From the NCBI GenBank assembly GCA_019163175.1, contig JAFLKN010000003.1, forward strand, positions 470,950 through 534,949: a stretch of 64,000 nucleotides of DNA, in the 5' to 3' direction. The translations under genes were made by a program, and so were the position numbers. The stretch is from Prolixibacteraceae bacterium. Its GTDB lineage: Bacteria; Bacteroidota; Bacteroidia; Bacteroidales; Prolixibacteraceae. The notes beneath the pieces are model-generated. The model saw nothing but the letters and a program-made list of their open reading frames with translations, was not told the origin of the DNA and made no database searches. This document shows positions 1 through 8,724 of this stretch, piece after piece (positions within the stretch are counted from its first letter, which is position 1; every line of letters begins with the position of its first letter).

Positions 1-345
1 TGGGAATTGTCTCAGGATGCCAATGGGAGCAAATCGTTACTTAAAATTATTAATCAAACAGTTGATTCGCTTACAACTACAGTTGCTCAAACTCCGGATT
101 TAGATGCGCAATTTATAGTTTACCCCAATCCGGCCAAAACACAGTTGATTATTGACAATCTGGGTTCTGAAAATCCGGTAAAAATTGAGATTCTGGCTAT
201 GAATGGCTGTACAGTGAAATCATTTGTATCCAAATTTTCAGAAGGAAAAACCCGGATACGGTTGGGTTCTGTACCCTCAGGAAATTACATTTGCCGAATT
301 ACAACTTCAAAAGGTATTTACGCCAAACGATTTGTAAAAGATTGA
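1..345 (+). CDS. Secreted protein, C-terminal part with type IX sorting domain (5' truncated by window edge)
   Basis: The reading frame is open from the first base to a TGA stop, so only the C-terminal 114 residues are visible. The last ~75 residues form a type A T9SS C-terminal domain: a YPNPA motif near residue 40, a VKIEILAMNG strand, a PSGNYICRI turn, and the terminal K(R)FVKD. Such domains direct proteins through the type IX secretion system to the Bacteroidota cell surface and are then cleaved. The catalytic or binding part of the protein lies outside the window, so its function is unknown. It is followed 45 bp downstream by a lipoprotein gene on the same strand. Confidence 0.85.
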   Translation, partial: WELSQDANGSKSLLKIINQTVDSLTTTVAQTPDLDAQFIVYPNPAKTQLIIDNLGSENPVKIEILAMNGCTVKSFVSKFSEGKTRIRLGSVPSGNYICRITTSKGIYAKRFVKD

Positions 346-390
346 ACTGAATAAGCTGAACAACTCGTTGCTTTAACCGTTTCCCTGAAT

Positions 391-1527
391 ATGAAAAAAT
401 TGATTTTATCCGGAATGATTTTGCTGTCGGTACTCGCATGCAACCGGCCTCAATCGCCAAAGCAGACCAAGCCCGAAGAAAAGGCTGCTGCTGATACAAG
501 TCTTTCGTGTTGCACCAAACTTCCTGCCCGGTTTCCCTCCGGAAGTGCTTCGGGCGCTGATTCTCTGACTACAACGAGAGCTGATCATTCAGAAATGGTA
601 CTGATTAAAGGTGGCCGCTTTGCGATGGGAGGCGACAGCGTTTGGGGACGACCAGATGAATTTCCGCGCCATCAGGTTGAAGTTTCGGATTTTTACATCG
701 ACGAACACGAAGTAACCAACCGACAATTTAGAGCTTTTGTTGATGCTACCGGATACATTACCACGGCTGAACGAAAACCGGATTGGGAAGAGATAAAAAA
801 ACAGGTTCCGCCCGGAACGCCCAAGCCTGCTGACAATATGCTCGTAGCAGCATCGCTGGTATTTACTCCGCCAAACCAACCGGTATCGCTCGATAATCCA
901 TACATCTGGTGGCAATGGGTTCCGGGTGCCGACTGGAAACATCCGGAAGGTCCGACAAGTAATCTGGAAGGGAAAGACGACTATCCGGTTGTACAGGTTT
1001 CCTGGGAAGATGCGTTGGCGTATTGTCGCTGGTCGGGGAAACGGCTACCTACTGAAGCGGAATGGGAATTTGCCGCCCGCGGCGGACAAATGAAAGCCAT
1101 TTATCCGTGGGGAAATGAACTGATCACCAAAGGAAAGTCCAAGGCAAACGCATGGGATGGACATTTTCCGGATAAAAACACCAATCTGGATGGATTTGCC
1201 AGAACAGCGCCAGTAAAAAAATATGCTCCGAATCCGTATGGCTTGTATGATATGGCCGGAAATGTTTGGGAATGGACGGCAGATTGGTACAAAGCAGACT
1301 ATTATGCCGAGTGTAAAAATAAGGGTGTGGTTCGTAATCCGCAGGGCCCTGAAACGTCTTTTGATCCGGATGAGCCTTTTGCTGAGAAAAGAGTAACACG
1401 GGGAGGTTCGTTTCTTTGCAGCGATCAGTACTGCTCCGGATTTCGCATTGGCGCACGAATGAAAACAAGCTGGGACACCGGACTGAATCATACCGGGTTT
1501 CGATGTGCAGTATCGGTTGCGCCGTAG
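391..1527 (+). CDS. Formylglycine-generating enzyme (SUMF1/EgtB/PvdO family) lipoprotein
   Basis: A 378-residue protein with a lipoprotein signal ending in LSVLAC (acylated Cys17) and an FGE-sulfatase domain from about residue 70 to the end (MVLIKGGRFAMGG start, LPTEAEWEFAARGG, YDMAGNVWEWT, C-terminal GFRCAV). Unlike most SUMF1 paralogues it keeps both cysteines that bind copper and do catalysis in true FGE, in the GGSFLCSDQYC segment (Cys343 and Cys348). It may therefore convert a sulfatase active-site cysteine to formylglycine, presumably in the periplasm. No sulfatase gene is in the window. A stretch after the lipobox (residues ~40-60) carries adjacent cysteines of unknown role. It converges on the next gene with only 7 bp between stops. 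Confidence 0.85.
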   Translation: MKKLILSGMILLSVLACNRPQSPKQTKPEEKAAADTSLSCCTKLPARFPSGSASGADSLTTTRADHSEMVLIKGGRFAMGGDSVWGRPDEFPRHQVEVSDFYIDEHEVTNRQFRAFVDATGYITTAERKPDWEEIKKQVPPGTPKPADNMLVAASLVFTPPNQPVSLDNPYIWWQWVPGADWKHPEGPTSNLEGKDDYPVVQVSWEDALAYCRWSGKRLPTEAEWEFAARGGQMKAIYPWGNELITKGKSKANAWDGHFPDKNTNLDGFARTAPVKKYAPNPYGLYDMAGNVWEWTADWYKADYYAECKNKGVVRNPQGPETSFDPDEPFAEKRVTRGGSFLCSDQYCSGFRIGARMKTSWDTGLNHTGFRCAVSVAP

Positions 1528-1534
1528 CGTTTTT

Positions 1535-2812
1535 CTACTTTTTCTTCGTAATCAGTACCTTATCAATCTTGTTGTTGTCGATGTCAACCACTTCGATGAT
1601 GCAATCAGATAAAACAACCTTGTCGCCCAATTCCGGAATTTTATTGATCTGGTTAAAAACATAACCGGCAACCGTAGAATAGTCGATCTCGTCGAAATCG
1701 ATGTAGAAATCTTCAATCAGATCGACCAGCGTCTCAATTGGGGCATCGCCGCTGACTAAAACAGTTTGGTCTTCGCGCACAAAAACTTCCGGTTCAGGAG
1801 TTTCACCTTCTTCGGGTACGCTTCCAATGATGTTTTCAATGATGTCGTGCAGGGTAATAATTCCTTCGAAACTGCCGTATTCGTCGACCACAACAGCCAT
1901 GTAATTTTGCTTTTCGCGGAACAAATCGAGCACCCGTTGCGCATCTGCATTTTCAGGAATAACAAGAGGCTCGGAAAGCAAAGAGTCGAGCGGTTCGGGT
2001 TTGGGCGAATAAAAATTAATCAAATATTCTTTGACATTGAGCACACCAGTAAATTCGTCGATGCTGTTGCGCCCAACGATGATTTTGCTGTGACGCAAAT
2101 TCAGTATTTCTTCGTGTATCTCCTCCTTTTTTTGTTCGGCATCAATCCATTCCACATCTTTCCGGTGGGTCATAATGTGTTTGGCCTTTTTATCCGAAAA
2201 GTAAAATACCTTTTCATGCATCCGGTTTTGCTCCTCTTCAATTACGCCTTCGTTCGAAGCAAATTTCAGCATGTGCCGCAATTCCTGCTCGGTAACCTGT
2301 CCTTCTGATTGTTTTAAACCAATGATTTTATTGATCAGCTTTGTAGATAGAGCCAGCAAGCGCACAAACGGATAAAATACTTTGCTGAAATAGAAAACAA
2401 TGGGCGCTACCCTTATGGATATTTTCTCGGGATTACTTAAGGCGATGGTTTTTGGAACCAGCTCGCCAATAACAATTGAAATATAAGTGATGGCCAAAAC
2501 AGTAAGCGAAAGAGCTATTTCGTGTGCAAACTCGCGTGTAAGTTCAAACTGATTGAAAAAAGGAGTGATGTCGTCGGCAATATTAACACCACCATAAACC
2601 CCGGTTACAATACCAATTAATGTGATGCCCACCTGAATGGCCGAAAGAAAATTCTCGGAATTTTCGAGCAGTTTCATCGCAACTTTTGCACCGCTTTTCC
2701 CTTTGACCTTAAATTGTTCGAGGCGTGCTCTTTTACTCGAAATCAGTGCCGCTTCCGATAAGGCAAAAAAGCCATTCAATAAAATCAGAAATCCAAGTAC
2801 AATAAGTTCCAT
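1535..2812 (-). CDS. CNNM/CorC-HlyC family transporter-like protein (hemolysin family)
   Basis: A 425-residue protein with an N-terminal DUF21/CNNM membrane domain (about residues 1-180, with GALSEAALIS-like entry and four hydrophobic segments), two CBS domains (about 200-320) and a C-terminal CorC_HlyC domain (about 335-420). Family members are linked to magnesium or cobalt export; some Bacteroidota relatives (GldE) assist gliding, but no gliding gene lies nearby, so the generic name is kept. The ATG at 2812 is chosen over an in-frame TTG two codons upstream. The start lies 11 bp after the stop of the M14 peptidase gene, suggesting cotranscription. Confidence 0.85.
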   Translation of the reverse strand: MELIVLGFLILLNGFFALSEAALISSKRARLEQFKVKGKSGAKVAMKLLENSENFLSAIQVGITLIGIVTGVYGGVNIADDITPFFNQFELTREFAHEIALSLTVLAITYISIVIGELVPKTIALSNPEKISIRVAPIVFYFSKVFYPFVRLLALSTKLINKIIGLKQSEGQVTEQELRHMLKFASNEGVIEEEQNRMHEKVFYFSDKKAKHIMTHRKDVEWIDAEQKKEEIHEEILNLRHSKIIVGRNSIDEFTGVLNVKEYLINFYSPKPEPLDSLLSEPLVIPENADAQRVLDLFREKQNYMAVVVDEYGSFEGIITLHDIIENIIGSVPEEGETPEPEVFVREDQTVLVSGDAPIETLVDLIEDFYIDFDEIDYSTVAGYVFNQINKIPELGDKVVLSDCIIEVVDIDNNKIDKVLITKKK

Positions 2813-2823
2813 CTTCAAACAAG

Positions 2824-4458
2824 CTAATTGAATTGCAAAGGTAATACAGTATCTTCAATCTTCACAGCTTCAATGATTTTATAAACCGGGTAGGCATTAA
2901 AACCCTTCCCCCATTGCGGCAAAAGGTAACGATCCAGAAAATTCCAGGTCAGCAATCCATCGTTAGTTTGCGGCTCGAGCAGGTAAGCTGCTACATTGGC
3001 CAGCGGTTGCGAAGTGCGAATGACCAAGGTTCCGGCTTTAAAATTGGTAGGCTCACTTTGCCAGGTACCTGTTGCTGTTTCGTTGTAATGGCCCTGATTA
3101 AGCCGGGGCGCTGCTTTTAAATCTTTAATCTTAAATGTTTCCACAACAAACGATTGAGGCTTGTTTAGTCGGCTAAGTTGAATACCATGTTTCTGAAACA
3201 GGTTAATAACCAAAGGATCTGAAACATTAAACAAATAAGCAAATGGAAATTTTACGCTTTTCGTAGCATCGTAACGGGCACGATAAGGAACATGAACGGT
3301 CTTCTTTCGATCCGTCTTTTTGTAAGTTTCTCTGCCATCTGCATCAATAACAACATCAACTTCATACGTTTTAATCGTGACTTTATCCTCAATAAACTTC
3401 CCTGTGTACGTGATCGGAAACGAGTCTTTCGGAGTCGGATTCAGTCCTCTTTCGATGGTTTTCTGATCAGCTTTGCGGATTAATTCTTTAATTCCGGAAG
3501 CATTCGCCGCAGCGTAATCGGCAATTGAATTCAACAAACTGTAGCATCCCAAAACACGCGATTTATAATCTGCATACACGTAATTTTCATTCAGAATTGC
3601 CAGGCGGTTGCGAACACCGAGGTAATTAACCAGGTAACGCGGCTCCGAGGCGTATTCTTCCCAACCTTTTTCAGGCACTTTCATGTCGATAAATTCGCCG
3701 TAAAAACAGTTTTCAACTTTGTAGTCTTCGCGTAAAGTGGTGGCAACCTTTGGCATCATCTGCTTTTCCATGAAATCCATAAGCGAACGATCTCCGGCAG
3801 GATTCATCATCCAGCTAAAGGTAACAGGCTCTTCGTGATAGGAACCGTTGGTGGTGTGGCAATCGACAGTAATCTGCGGATCCCATTTGAGCAGAACATT
3901 TTTCACCAGGCCACTCATTTCGGGCGTTTCAAGTTTCAGTGCATCGCGGTTGATGTCGAGCATTTGCCCGTTGTAACGGAGGCCAACGCCATTCTTCGGG
4001 CCATTTTGGTGCGTGCGGTTTTTCACGCTGATCGCTTCATTTCCGTCAGGATTAAAATTGGGGCAAATTAAAATGATCACATTCTTCAGAACTTCCTTTT
4101 TCATTCCCGAAATCAGATCGCGGGCAAACATCAGTGATGCTTCTTTGCCTTCTACTTCTCCGGCGTGAATGTTGGCCTGAATGTAAAGGATAATTCGTTT
4201 GTCGGCAGCGAGCTTTTGGGGGGATTTTATCATGGGGTTGGCAATGATCAGAAGCGGAATCTGACGTCCTTCATTAGAAACAGCCAGGGTTTCGACTTTT
4301 ACAATGCCCGATTTTTTACTTATCCGCCCAATAAAATCATTGACATCCTGTTCGGTTGAAGTGGACTCGAAATTGGAACTTTCGGCTATGGTTAATGGTT
4401 GTGAAAAACACAGAAATGATGCGAAAATGAATGTTAGTGCCAGAAGAATCTTATACAT
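2824..4458 (-). CDS. M14 family zinc carboxypeptidase, secreted
   Basis: A 544-residue protein with a signal peptide (residues 1-19, ending FCFSQ). The M14 zinc site is visible: HAGE (His98, Glu101) and DCHTTNG (His201), plus an INRD segment with Arg171 that could bind substrate. It should cleave peptides outside the cytoplasm, either as a carboxypeptidase or as a peptidoglycan-peptide hydrolase; the substrate cannot be told from sequence. A TAnnTTTG box on the minus strand at 4493-4500 suits a promoter about 35 bp upstream of the start. The CNNM-type gene follows in the same direction. Confidence 0.85.
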   Translation of the reverse strand: MYKILLALTFIFASFLCFSQPLTIAESSNFESTSTEQDVNDFIGRISKKSGIVKVETLAVSNEGRQIPLLIIANPMIKSPQKLAADKRIILYIQANIHAGEVEGKEASLMFARDLISGMKKEVLKNVIILICPNFNPDGNEAISVKNRTHQNGPKNGVGLRYNGQMLDINRDALKLETPEMSGLVKNVLLKWDPQITVDCHTTNGSYHEEPVTFSWMMNPAGDRSLMDFMEKQMMPKVATTLREDYKVENCFYGEFIDMKVPEKGWEEYASEPRYLVNYLGVRNRLAILNENYVYADYKSRVLGCYSLLNSIADYAAANASGIKELIRKADQKTIERGLNPTPKDSFPITYTGKFIEDKVTIKTYEVDVVIDADGRETYKKTDRKKTVHVPYRARYDATKSVKFPFAYLFNVSDPLVINLFQKHGIQLSRLNKPQSFVVETFKIKDLKAAPRLNQGHYNETATGTWQSEPTNFKAGTLVIRTSQPLANVAAYLLEPQTNDGLLTWNFLDRYLLPQWGKGFNAYPVYKIIEAVKIEDTVLPLQFN

Positions 4459-4492
4459 AGTGAATGAGTCTGGTTTGAAACAATAGGTTTGA

Positions 4493-4500
4493 CAAAAGTA
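4493..4500 (-). promoter_or_regulatory. Candidate -7 box (TACTTTTG) for the M14 peptidase gene
   Basis: On the minus strand the octamer TACTTTTG matches the Bacteroidota TAnnTTTG -7 element and lies 35 bp upstream of the ATG. No clear TTG -33 element is seen at 17-23 bp, so only half the promoter is supported. Confidence 0.4.
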
Positions 4501-4562
4501 AAAATTTTCGGCACGGATTAATTGCCCTGACTTTACAGAAAGACTTGATTTTTGATTTATCC

Positions 4563-4623
4563 CACAGGATTACCGTCTTCGACGGAAATCATCCTGTGCT
4601 ATTACAGATCGTCCTTTCAGGAC
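4563..4623. repeat. Tandem-hairpin, REP-like intergenic element
   Basis: This lies in the gene-free stretch 4459-4760. CACAGGAT (4563-4570) pairs with ATCCTGTG (4591-4598) around an inner stem CCGTC-TTC-GACGG (4573-4585); a second hairpin GTCCT-TTC-AGGAC (4611-4623) follows. Both inner loops are TTC. The following bases to about 4690, including an AGCATAGG word, have no coding potential. The arrangement recalls REP-type palindromes found in multiple copies in Bacteroidota genomes, but copy number cannot be judged from one window. No terminator T-run follows. Confidence 0.45.
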
Positions 4624-4760
4624 TTTTAAGGAGCAAAGCCCCGATTTGCAACAGCATAGGATGAAGTGGAACGTAGTTCTTTGATAATACGCCAAACTCG
4701 GAAAATAAAAAATCTCACGTGTGATAGCTCTGAAATAGAATTTAAACAGTCTCTGAACCG

Positions 4761-7283
4761 TTACAACTGAACTTTGATTTTTACCCTCAGGCCAAAGGAC
4801 GGAGCGCCCACAGTAGATTTTGGATTAACGCGCCAAACCGACTCCAGCCTGAACATCTTAAAAATGTTTTCGACTCCGGCACCAAACTCGATATACGGAT
4901 TGTCCATTTTAGATATCGTAACTGGAAACTCAACGATTTGCTGGTTCTTATCACTCAATGACCCAACTATGGTTTTAAATGAAAATACTTCGCGCAAGCC
5001 GGTTTTCTTCAGCAATGGCAGGCGGTTGAACAAAAAGCCGTTAAGGTGATATTCGAGGTAGGCATGCAGGTATTTGTCGTGCACATATTCCATGTAATTT
5101 AACATGTTGAAGTCGTAGGTATAAAGTCCGTACGTTTCGTTTCCGCGCGGAATATCGAGCATCGTATATGGCAATTTCCCGAAATACATTCCACCTTCAA
5201 CAGCATAATTAAATCCTGTTTGCCCGATCATAAAGTATTGCTCAATGGTTCCGAAAATCTTGCCATAGTAATTCTGCTTTCCGGAGTAAAACACCTGACC
5301 ACCACCCAATAAAACATGAATAATCGGATAATCGGTTGCCATGTAAACACGAAGAAACTTGTCGTCGATCACCTTTTCTTTCCACGAAAAACGGGTATCA
5401 ACACTAAAGTCAACTGCTGAAACACTATTTACCGGACTTCCATTCCGAAGAAACGGATAAAATTGAGGCGAGAAATGGCGGATATAATTCGCGCTGATTT
5501 TATTCATTAAACCAGGATACCATTCATATTCAAAAGAACTGGCTAATTTTTGTTCGCGAAAAAGTTCATCGAGCTCATCGCGTTTAAAAATCTGTGAAAT
5601 AATATTGTTCTCGGTGGGCGACAGCGCATTTTCATACAGGAAAAGGAGTTTTTCGCTTTCACCGGCACGCACAATTTTGTCGTCGTACGCTATTTTTACA
5701 ACCTTTCGGTAATTGGCCGGAAACTTGTAGCCAAAACCGGCAATTCCATTGATTTTTTTATTCAGGAATCCGTAGCCCAGTCCGCCCCAAAACATGTACC
5801 GGGTGCTGATCTCGCTGCTTGTCCTAAAACCTGCGAACAAGTGAATACCTTCAACTTTATTGGTATTGATGGTATTGGTGTAAGGGCCGAATTCCAGTTT
5901 CCCCAGATCAAGGTAACTAGTCATTTTCATCCGGGTCATTTTGTCGGCAACCTTCACTGCCGGAACCTGGCTCACCGAATCTATTGCTGCAGATATTTCT
6001 AATTCGCGTTGGTTCAATTCTTCCATTCGGTGTTTATTCCAGTAATTTTCGTCGCGCTGGGTTGCTCCCGGAAGTTTTAAGGTTTCGTAGTGGCCATTCC
6101 CGGTGATGAGTTTCACCTCATCGGGCTGATTTACTGTCACACTATCGATTACCGCCGACTGGGTAAAGAATAGATTGATGGGCTTTTTTGATGGATTATT
6201 TTTTCCCGGGACATAGTCAAACACTGCGTCAATCTGGTTCCGCCGGTAAAACGGGATTGAATCGTGAACCATCTGGTAATTGCTTTTCAACCTCATACTT
6301 TTCAGAAAATTCAGGTAGCTGGTTGTGGCCAGCGTTCCATCTATTTCAAGCAGCGAATAATTTTTGGTTTCGGTAGTGAGGTAACCTTTAAAAACTTTAT
6401 CGCCCAAACGCCTCGGAAAAAATTCAATCCGGTATTGTTTTCTTCCGTTAACAATAGTGCTGTCGGCCAGATAGTACTTGTAATAGAACCATCCGTTATC
6501 GGCCAACGGACTGACAAAGTTCTGCAAAAACAGATTGATGTAATTGTCGTAGAAATTAACTTCCATATCCAGGGCACTCGTGTAACCCGAAATCTCATAA
6601 TCCTGAAGAACTCCAACTCCTGAAGTTTTATCGGCCAGCACCGTCGATTTCTGTTTGGCCGGATTTCGCTGAAATTCGTTAAAAACCAGCTGTTCAGAAA
6701 AATAAATAGGCAAATAGCGAGAACCATCACTGTTGGTTTTGAAAACCGACTGGTCTTTACGAAAAATACCTGATTGAATTAATTTCTCGCCCACATTGTT
6801 GAGGTGATACTCCCATTTGGTATATTTTCGGTACGAATAGCGCGGATATTTATCAGGGTTATTTTGTTTTTTACGATCCGTCATTTCTTTCAGGATGCGC
6901 CTGACCGGTCCATCATCCGGTAGAATTGTTATTTCGGAAAGCTTTACCAAATCCGGCTTTAGTTCAATCTGTAATTCGGTTGATTTACCTGAAATTACAC
7001 CAATTGTTTTGTTGAGGTAACCTATTGTTGACAAGCGGATAGAATCGACATGCTCTTTACTTGTGAGGTTGAAACCACCAAGTGTATCAGTTAAAACTCC
7101 AATTTGCGTATTTTTAAAAACTACACTAACATATGGAATAGGTTTTCCTGTTTCCTTATCGGTTACCTTGCCCCAAACATTCGTTGGCTGCGAAAAGCTA
7201 TAACCGGCAATAAAAATCAATGCAAATAACAGAAGAAACCCATTACTAAAACGGATTTGAGCTGAATAGAGTTTTCTGTACAT
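4761..7283 (-). CDS. DUF5686 family outer-membrane protein with carboxypeptidase-regulatory-like domain
   Basis: An 840-residue protein with a signal peptide (residues 1-32, ending YSFSQ), a CarboxypepD_reg-like beta-sandwich (about 34-115, beginning WGKVTDKETGKPIPYVSVVF) and a long DUF5686 region predicted to end in outer-membrane beta strands. The family is almost confined to Bacteroidota and its function is not established; it sits at the cell envelope. The ATG at 7283 is preferred because the upstream in-frame start at 7367 is a TTG that would place 28 extra residues before the signal peptide. The upstream gap (7284-7491) shows nothing else. Confidence 0.8.
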   Translation of the reverse strand: MYRKLYSAQIRFSNGFLLLFALIFIAGYSFSQPTNVWGKVTDKETGKPIPYVSVVFKNTQIGVLTDTLGGFNLTSKEHVDSIRLSTIGYLNKTIGVISGKSTELQIELKPDLVKLSEITILPDDGPVRRILKEMTDRKKQNNPDKYPRYSYRKYTKWEYHLNNVGEKLIQSGIFRKDQSVFKTNSDGSRYLPIYFSEQLVFNEFQRNPAKQKSTVLADKTSGVGVLQDYEISGYTSALDMEVNFYDNYINLFLQNFVSPLADNGWFYYKYYLADSTIVNGRKQYRIEFFPRRLGDKVFKGYLTTETKNYSLLEIDGTLATTSYLNFLKSMRLKSNYQMVHDSIPFYRRNQIDAVFDYVPGKNNPSKKPINLFFTQSAVIDSVTVNQPDEVKLITGNGHYETLKLPGATQRDENYWNKHRMEELNQRELEISAAIDSVSQVPAVKVADKMTRMKMTSYLDLGKLEFGPYTNTINTNKVEGIHLFAGFRTSSEISTRYMFWGGLGYGFLNKKINGIAGFGYKFPANYRKVVKIAYDDKIVRAGESEKLLFLYENALSPTENNIISQIFKRDELDELFREQKLASSFEYEWYPGLMNKISANYIRHFSPQFYPFLRNGSPVNSVSAVDFSVDTRFSWKEKVIDDKFLRVYMATDYPIIHVLLGGGQVFYSGKQNYYGKIFGTIEQYFMIGQTGFNYAVEGGMYFGKLPYTMLDIPRGNETYGLYTYDFNMLNYMEYVHDKYLHAYLEYHLNGFLFNRLPLLKKTGLREVFSFKTIVGSLSDKNQQIVEFPVTISKMDNPYIEFGAGVENIFKMFRLESVWRVNPKSTVGAPSFGLRVKIKVQL

Positions 7284-7491
7284 GTTTTTTGTTTCCAGTT
7301 TCAGGAATAATTCGGGCAATTGTGTTTCTTGTTTTCTGTAGAAGTTATTGCCTGAACCATTGACCAAATTTGCCGAAAAAATCGGATCAATGAAATGAAA
7401 CGTAGATTTTTTAGTCGTATGTTAAGTTTGTATGCTGTTTTTATTCCGAACTTAAAGTCAGTTCCAAAATAATCTGTTCTGTCAATCCATT

Positions 7492-8013
7492 TTAAAACAG
7501 AAGCAATAAAACAGTGAACAGAATTCCAACGCCAACAAGGATCATTCCTCTACGGAAAGTTTTGGTGCCCGGTTTAAACATCCAAAGCGACGAAATAGCC
7601 ATGAACAAAACGAGTGCTCCAAAAACCAGATTGAACCAATGTGTAGCTTTACTGCTTATGGCTTTATGAAAATTGATAAACTTATTAAAAGGAAAAATAA
7701 CTTCTTTGGAGGTAAAAACGGCATCTCCGGATGTTTTGTTGTATGAACCGTTCTGGAAAAATACGATTTCACCTTCGGTTTTGGTCACTTTAACCTCGCG
7801 GATGCGTAGTTCTTTTCCAACATCTTCAATTGGCATTTCAGGTTTTAGCTGCTTCTCAACAGTAACTTCGTGTTTCAAAAAATCGGTGTTTCGGTAAATC
7901 AGCGCGATCCCGCTTAAGGCATAAATGACAATTAGCCCAAAAGTAAAATAACCAATGTCGCGGTGTAAACCACGCATGTAGTAGTTAAATGATTTGCTTT
8001 TCTTCGCTTCCAT
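7492..8013 (-). CDS. PepSY-associated TM helix domain protein
   Basis: A 173-residue membrane protein. One TM helix lies at about residues 20-40 (GYFTFGLIVIYALSGIALIY), a soluble loop with FPFNKFINFHKA at about 105-120, and two helices toward the C-terminus. This matches small PepSY_TM proteins, which often carry heme or take part in iron/siderophore reduction in the inner membrane; here no iron-uptake gene is next to it, so the role is open. It stands alone between the DUF5686 gene and marC with gaps of about 60-200 bp. Confidence 0.65.
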   Translation of the reverse strand: MEAKKSKSFNYYMRGLHRDIGYFTFGLIVIYALSGIALIYRNTDFLKHEVTVEKQLKPEMPIEDVGKELRIREVKVTKTEGEIVFFQNGSYNKTSGDAVFTSKEVIFPFNKFINFHKAISSKATHWFNLVFGALVLFMAISSLWMFKPGTKTFRRGMILVGVGILFTVLLLLF

Positions 8014-8076
8014 AGGATTAAATAAATTTTGTAAAACAGTTTAAACTAGCAGTTTCCTGATAAATACAAGAATGTG

Positions 8077-8715
8077 TTATGGCTGTTTGATCATCTCGAA
8101 GATAATTGGTTTAAGCCCACTGAAAAAAAACTCAACGGCAATAACCATCACGATCAGTCCCATCAGCCGCATCATCACATTGTTGCCGGTTTGCCCCAGA
8201 AATTTGATGAGCCGTGACGAACTGTAAAGAATAAGATAGGTAACCAGCATGACAACACTTATTGATGCAAAGAGTACCATTTTCAGTTCGAAAGTTGTGG
8301 CATCTTCCATCAGCACTATCGCATTGGTAATTGCCCCAGGACCACAAATCATAGGTATTGCCAAAGGGGTAATCGAAATGTCGCTCACATAACTTTTCAC
8401 TTCCGACTCTTTTATTTTTACCTGCCCCAAGCGCGCCTGCAACATGTCCATGCCCATGATAAAGAAAATGACACCACCAACAATCCGGAAACTATTTACC
8501 GAGATGCCGAAGAAATTAAACAGCAGTTGGCCGGAAAGTGCAAAAATTACAATGGTAATAAATCCAATAATCGATGCTTTTTTTGCCGTTGCATTCCGAT
8601 GTTTTGTGTCCAACTCGGAAGTCATGGTCATAAAAATCGGCATCGTTCCAAGCGGATTGATCAGCGTGAAAAACGAGGTAAAACAGAGTAATCCGAATGA
8701 GATGGAATCTTGCAT
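8077..8715 (-). CDS. MarC family integral membrane protein
   Basis: A 212-residue protein with six hydrophobic segments and the MarC family pattern near the N-terminus (FFTLINPLGTMPIF) and mid-protein (PLAIPMICGPGAITNAIVLM). MarC proteins are inner-membrane proteins of uncertain transport function; the old link to multiple antibiotic resistance was not upheld for E. coli MarC. The start is 9 bp after the stop of the esterase gene on the same strand, so the two are likely cotranscribed. Length is normal for the family. Confidence 0.85.
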   Translation of the reverse strand: MQDSISFGLLCFTSFFTLINPLGTMPIFMTMTSELDTKHRNATAKKASIIGFITIVIFALSGQLLFNFFGISVNSFRIVGGVIFFIMGMDMLQARLGQVKIKESEVKSYVSDISITPLAIPMICGPGAITNAIVLMEDATTFELKMVLFASISVVMLVTYLILYSSSRLIKFLGQTGNNVMMRLMGLIVMVIAVEFFFSGLKPIIFEMIKQP

Positions 8716-8724
8716 AGCTATTTT

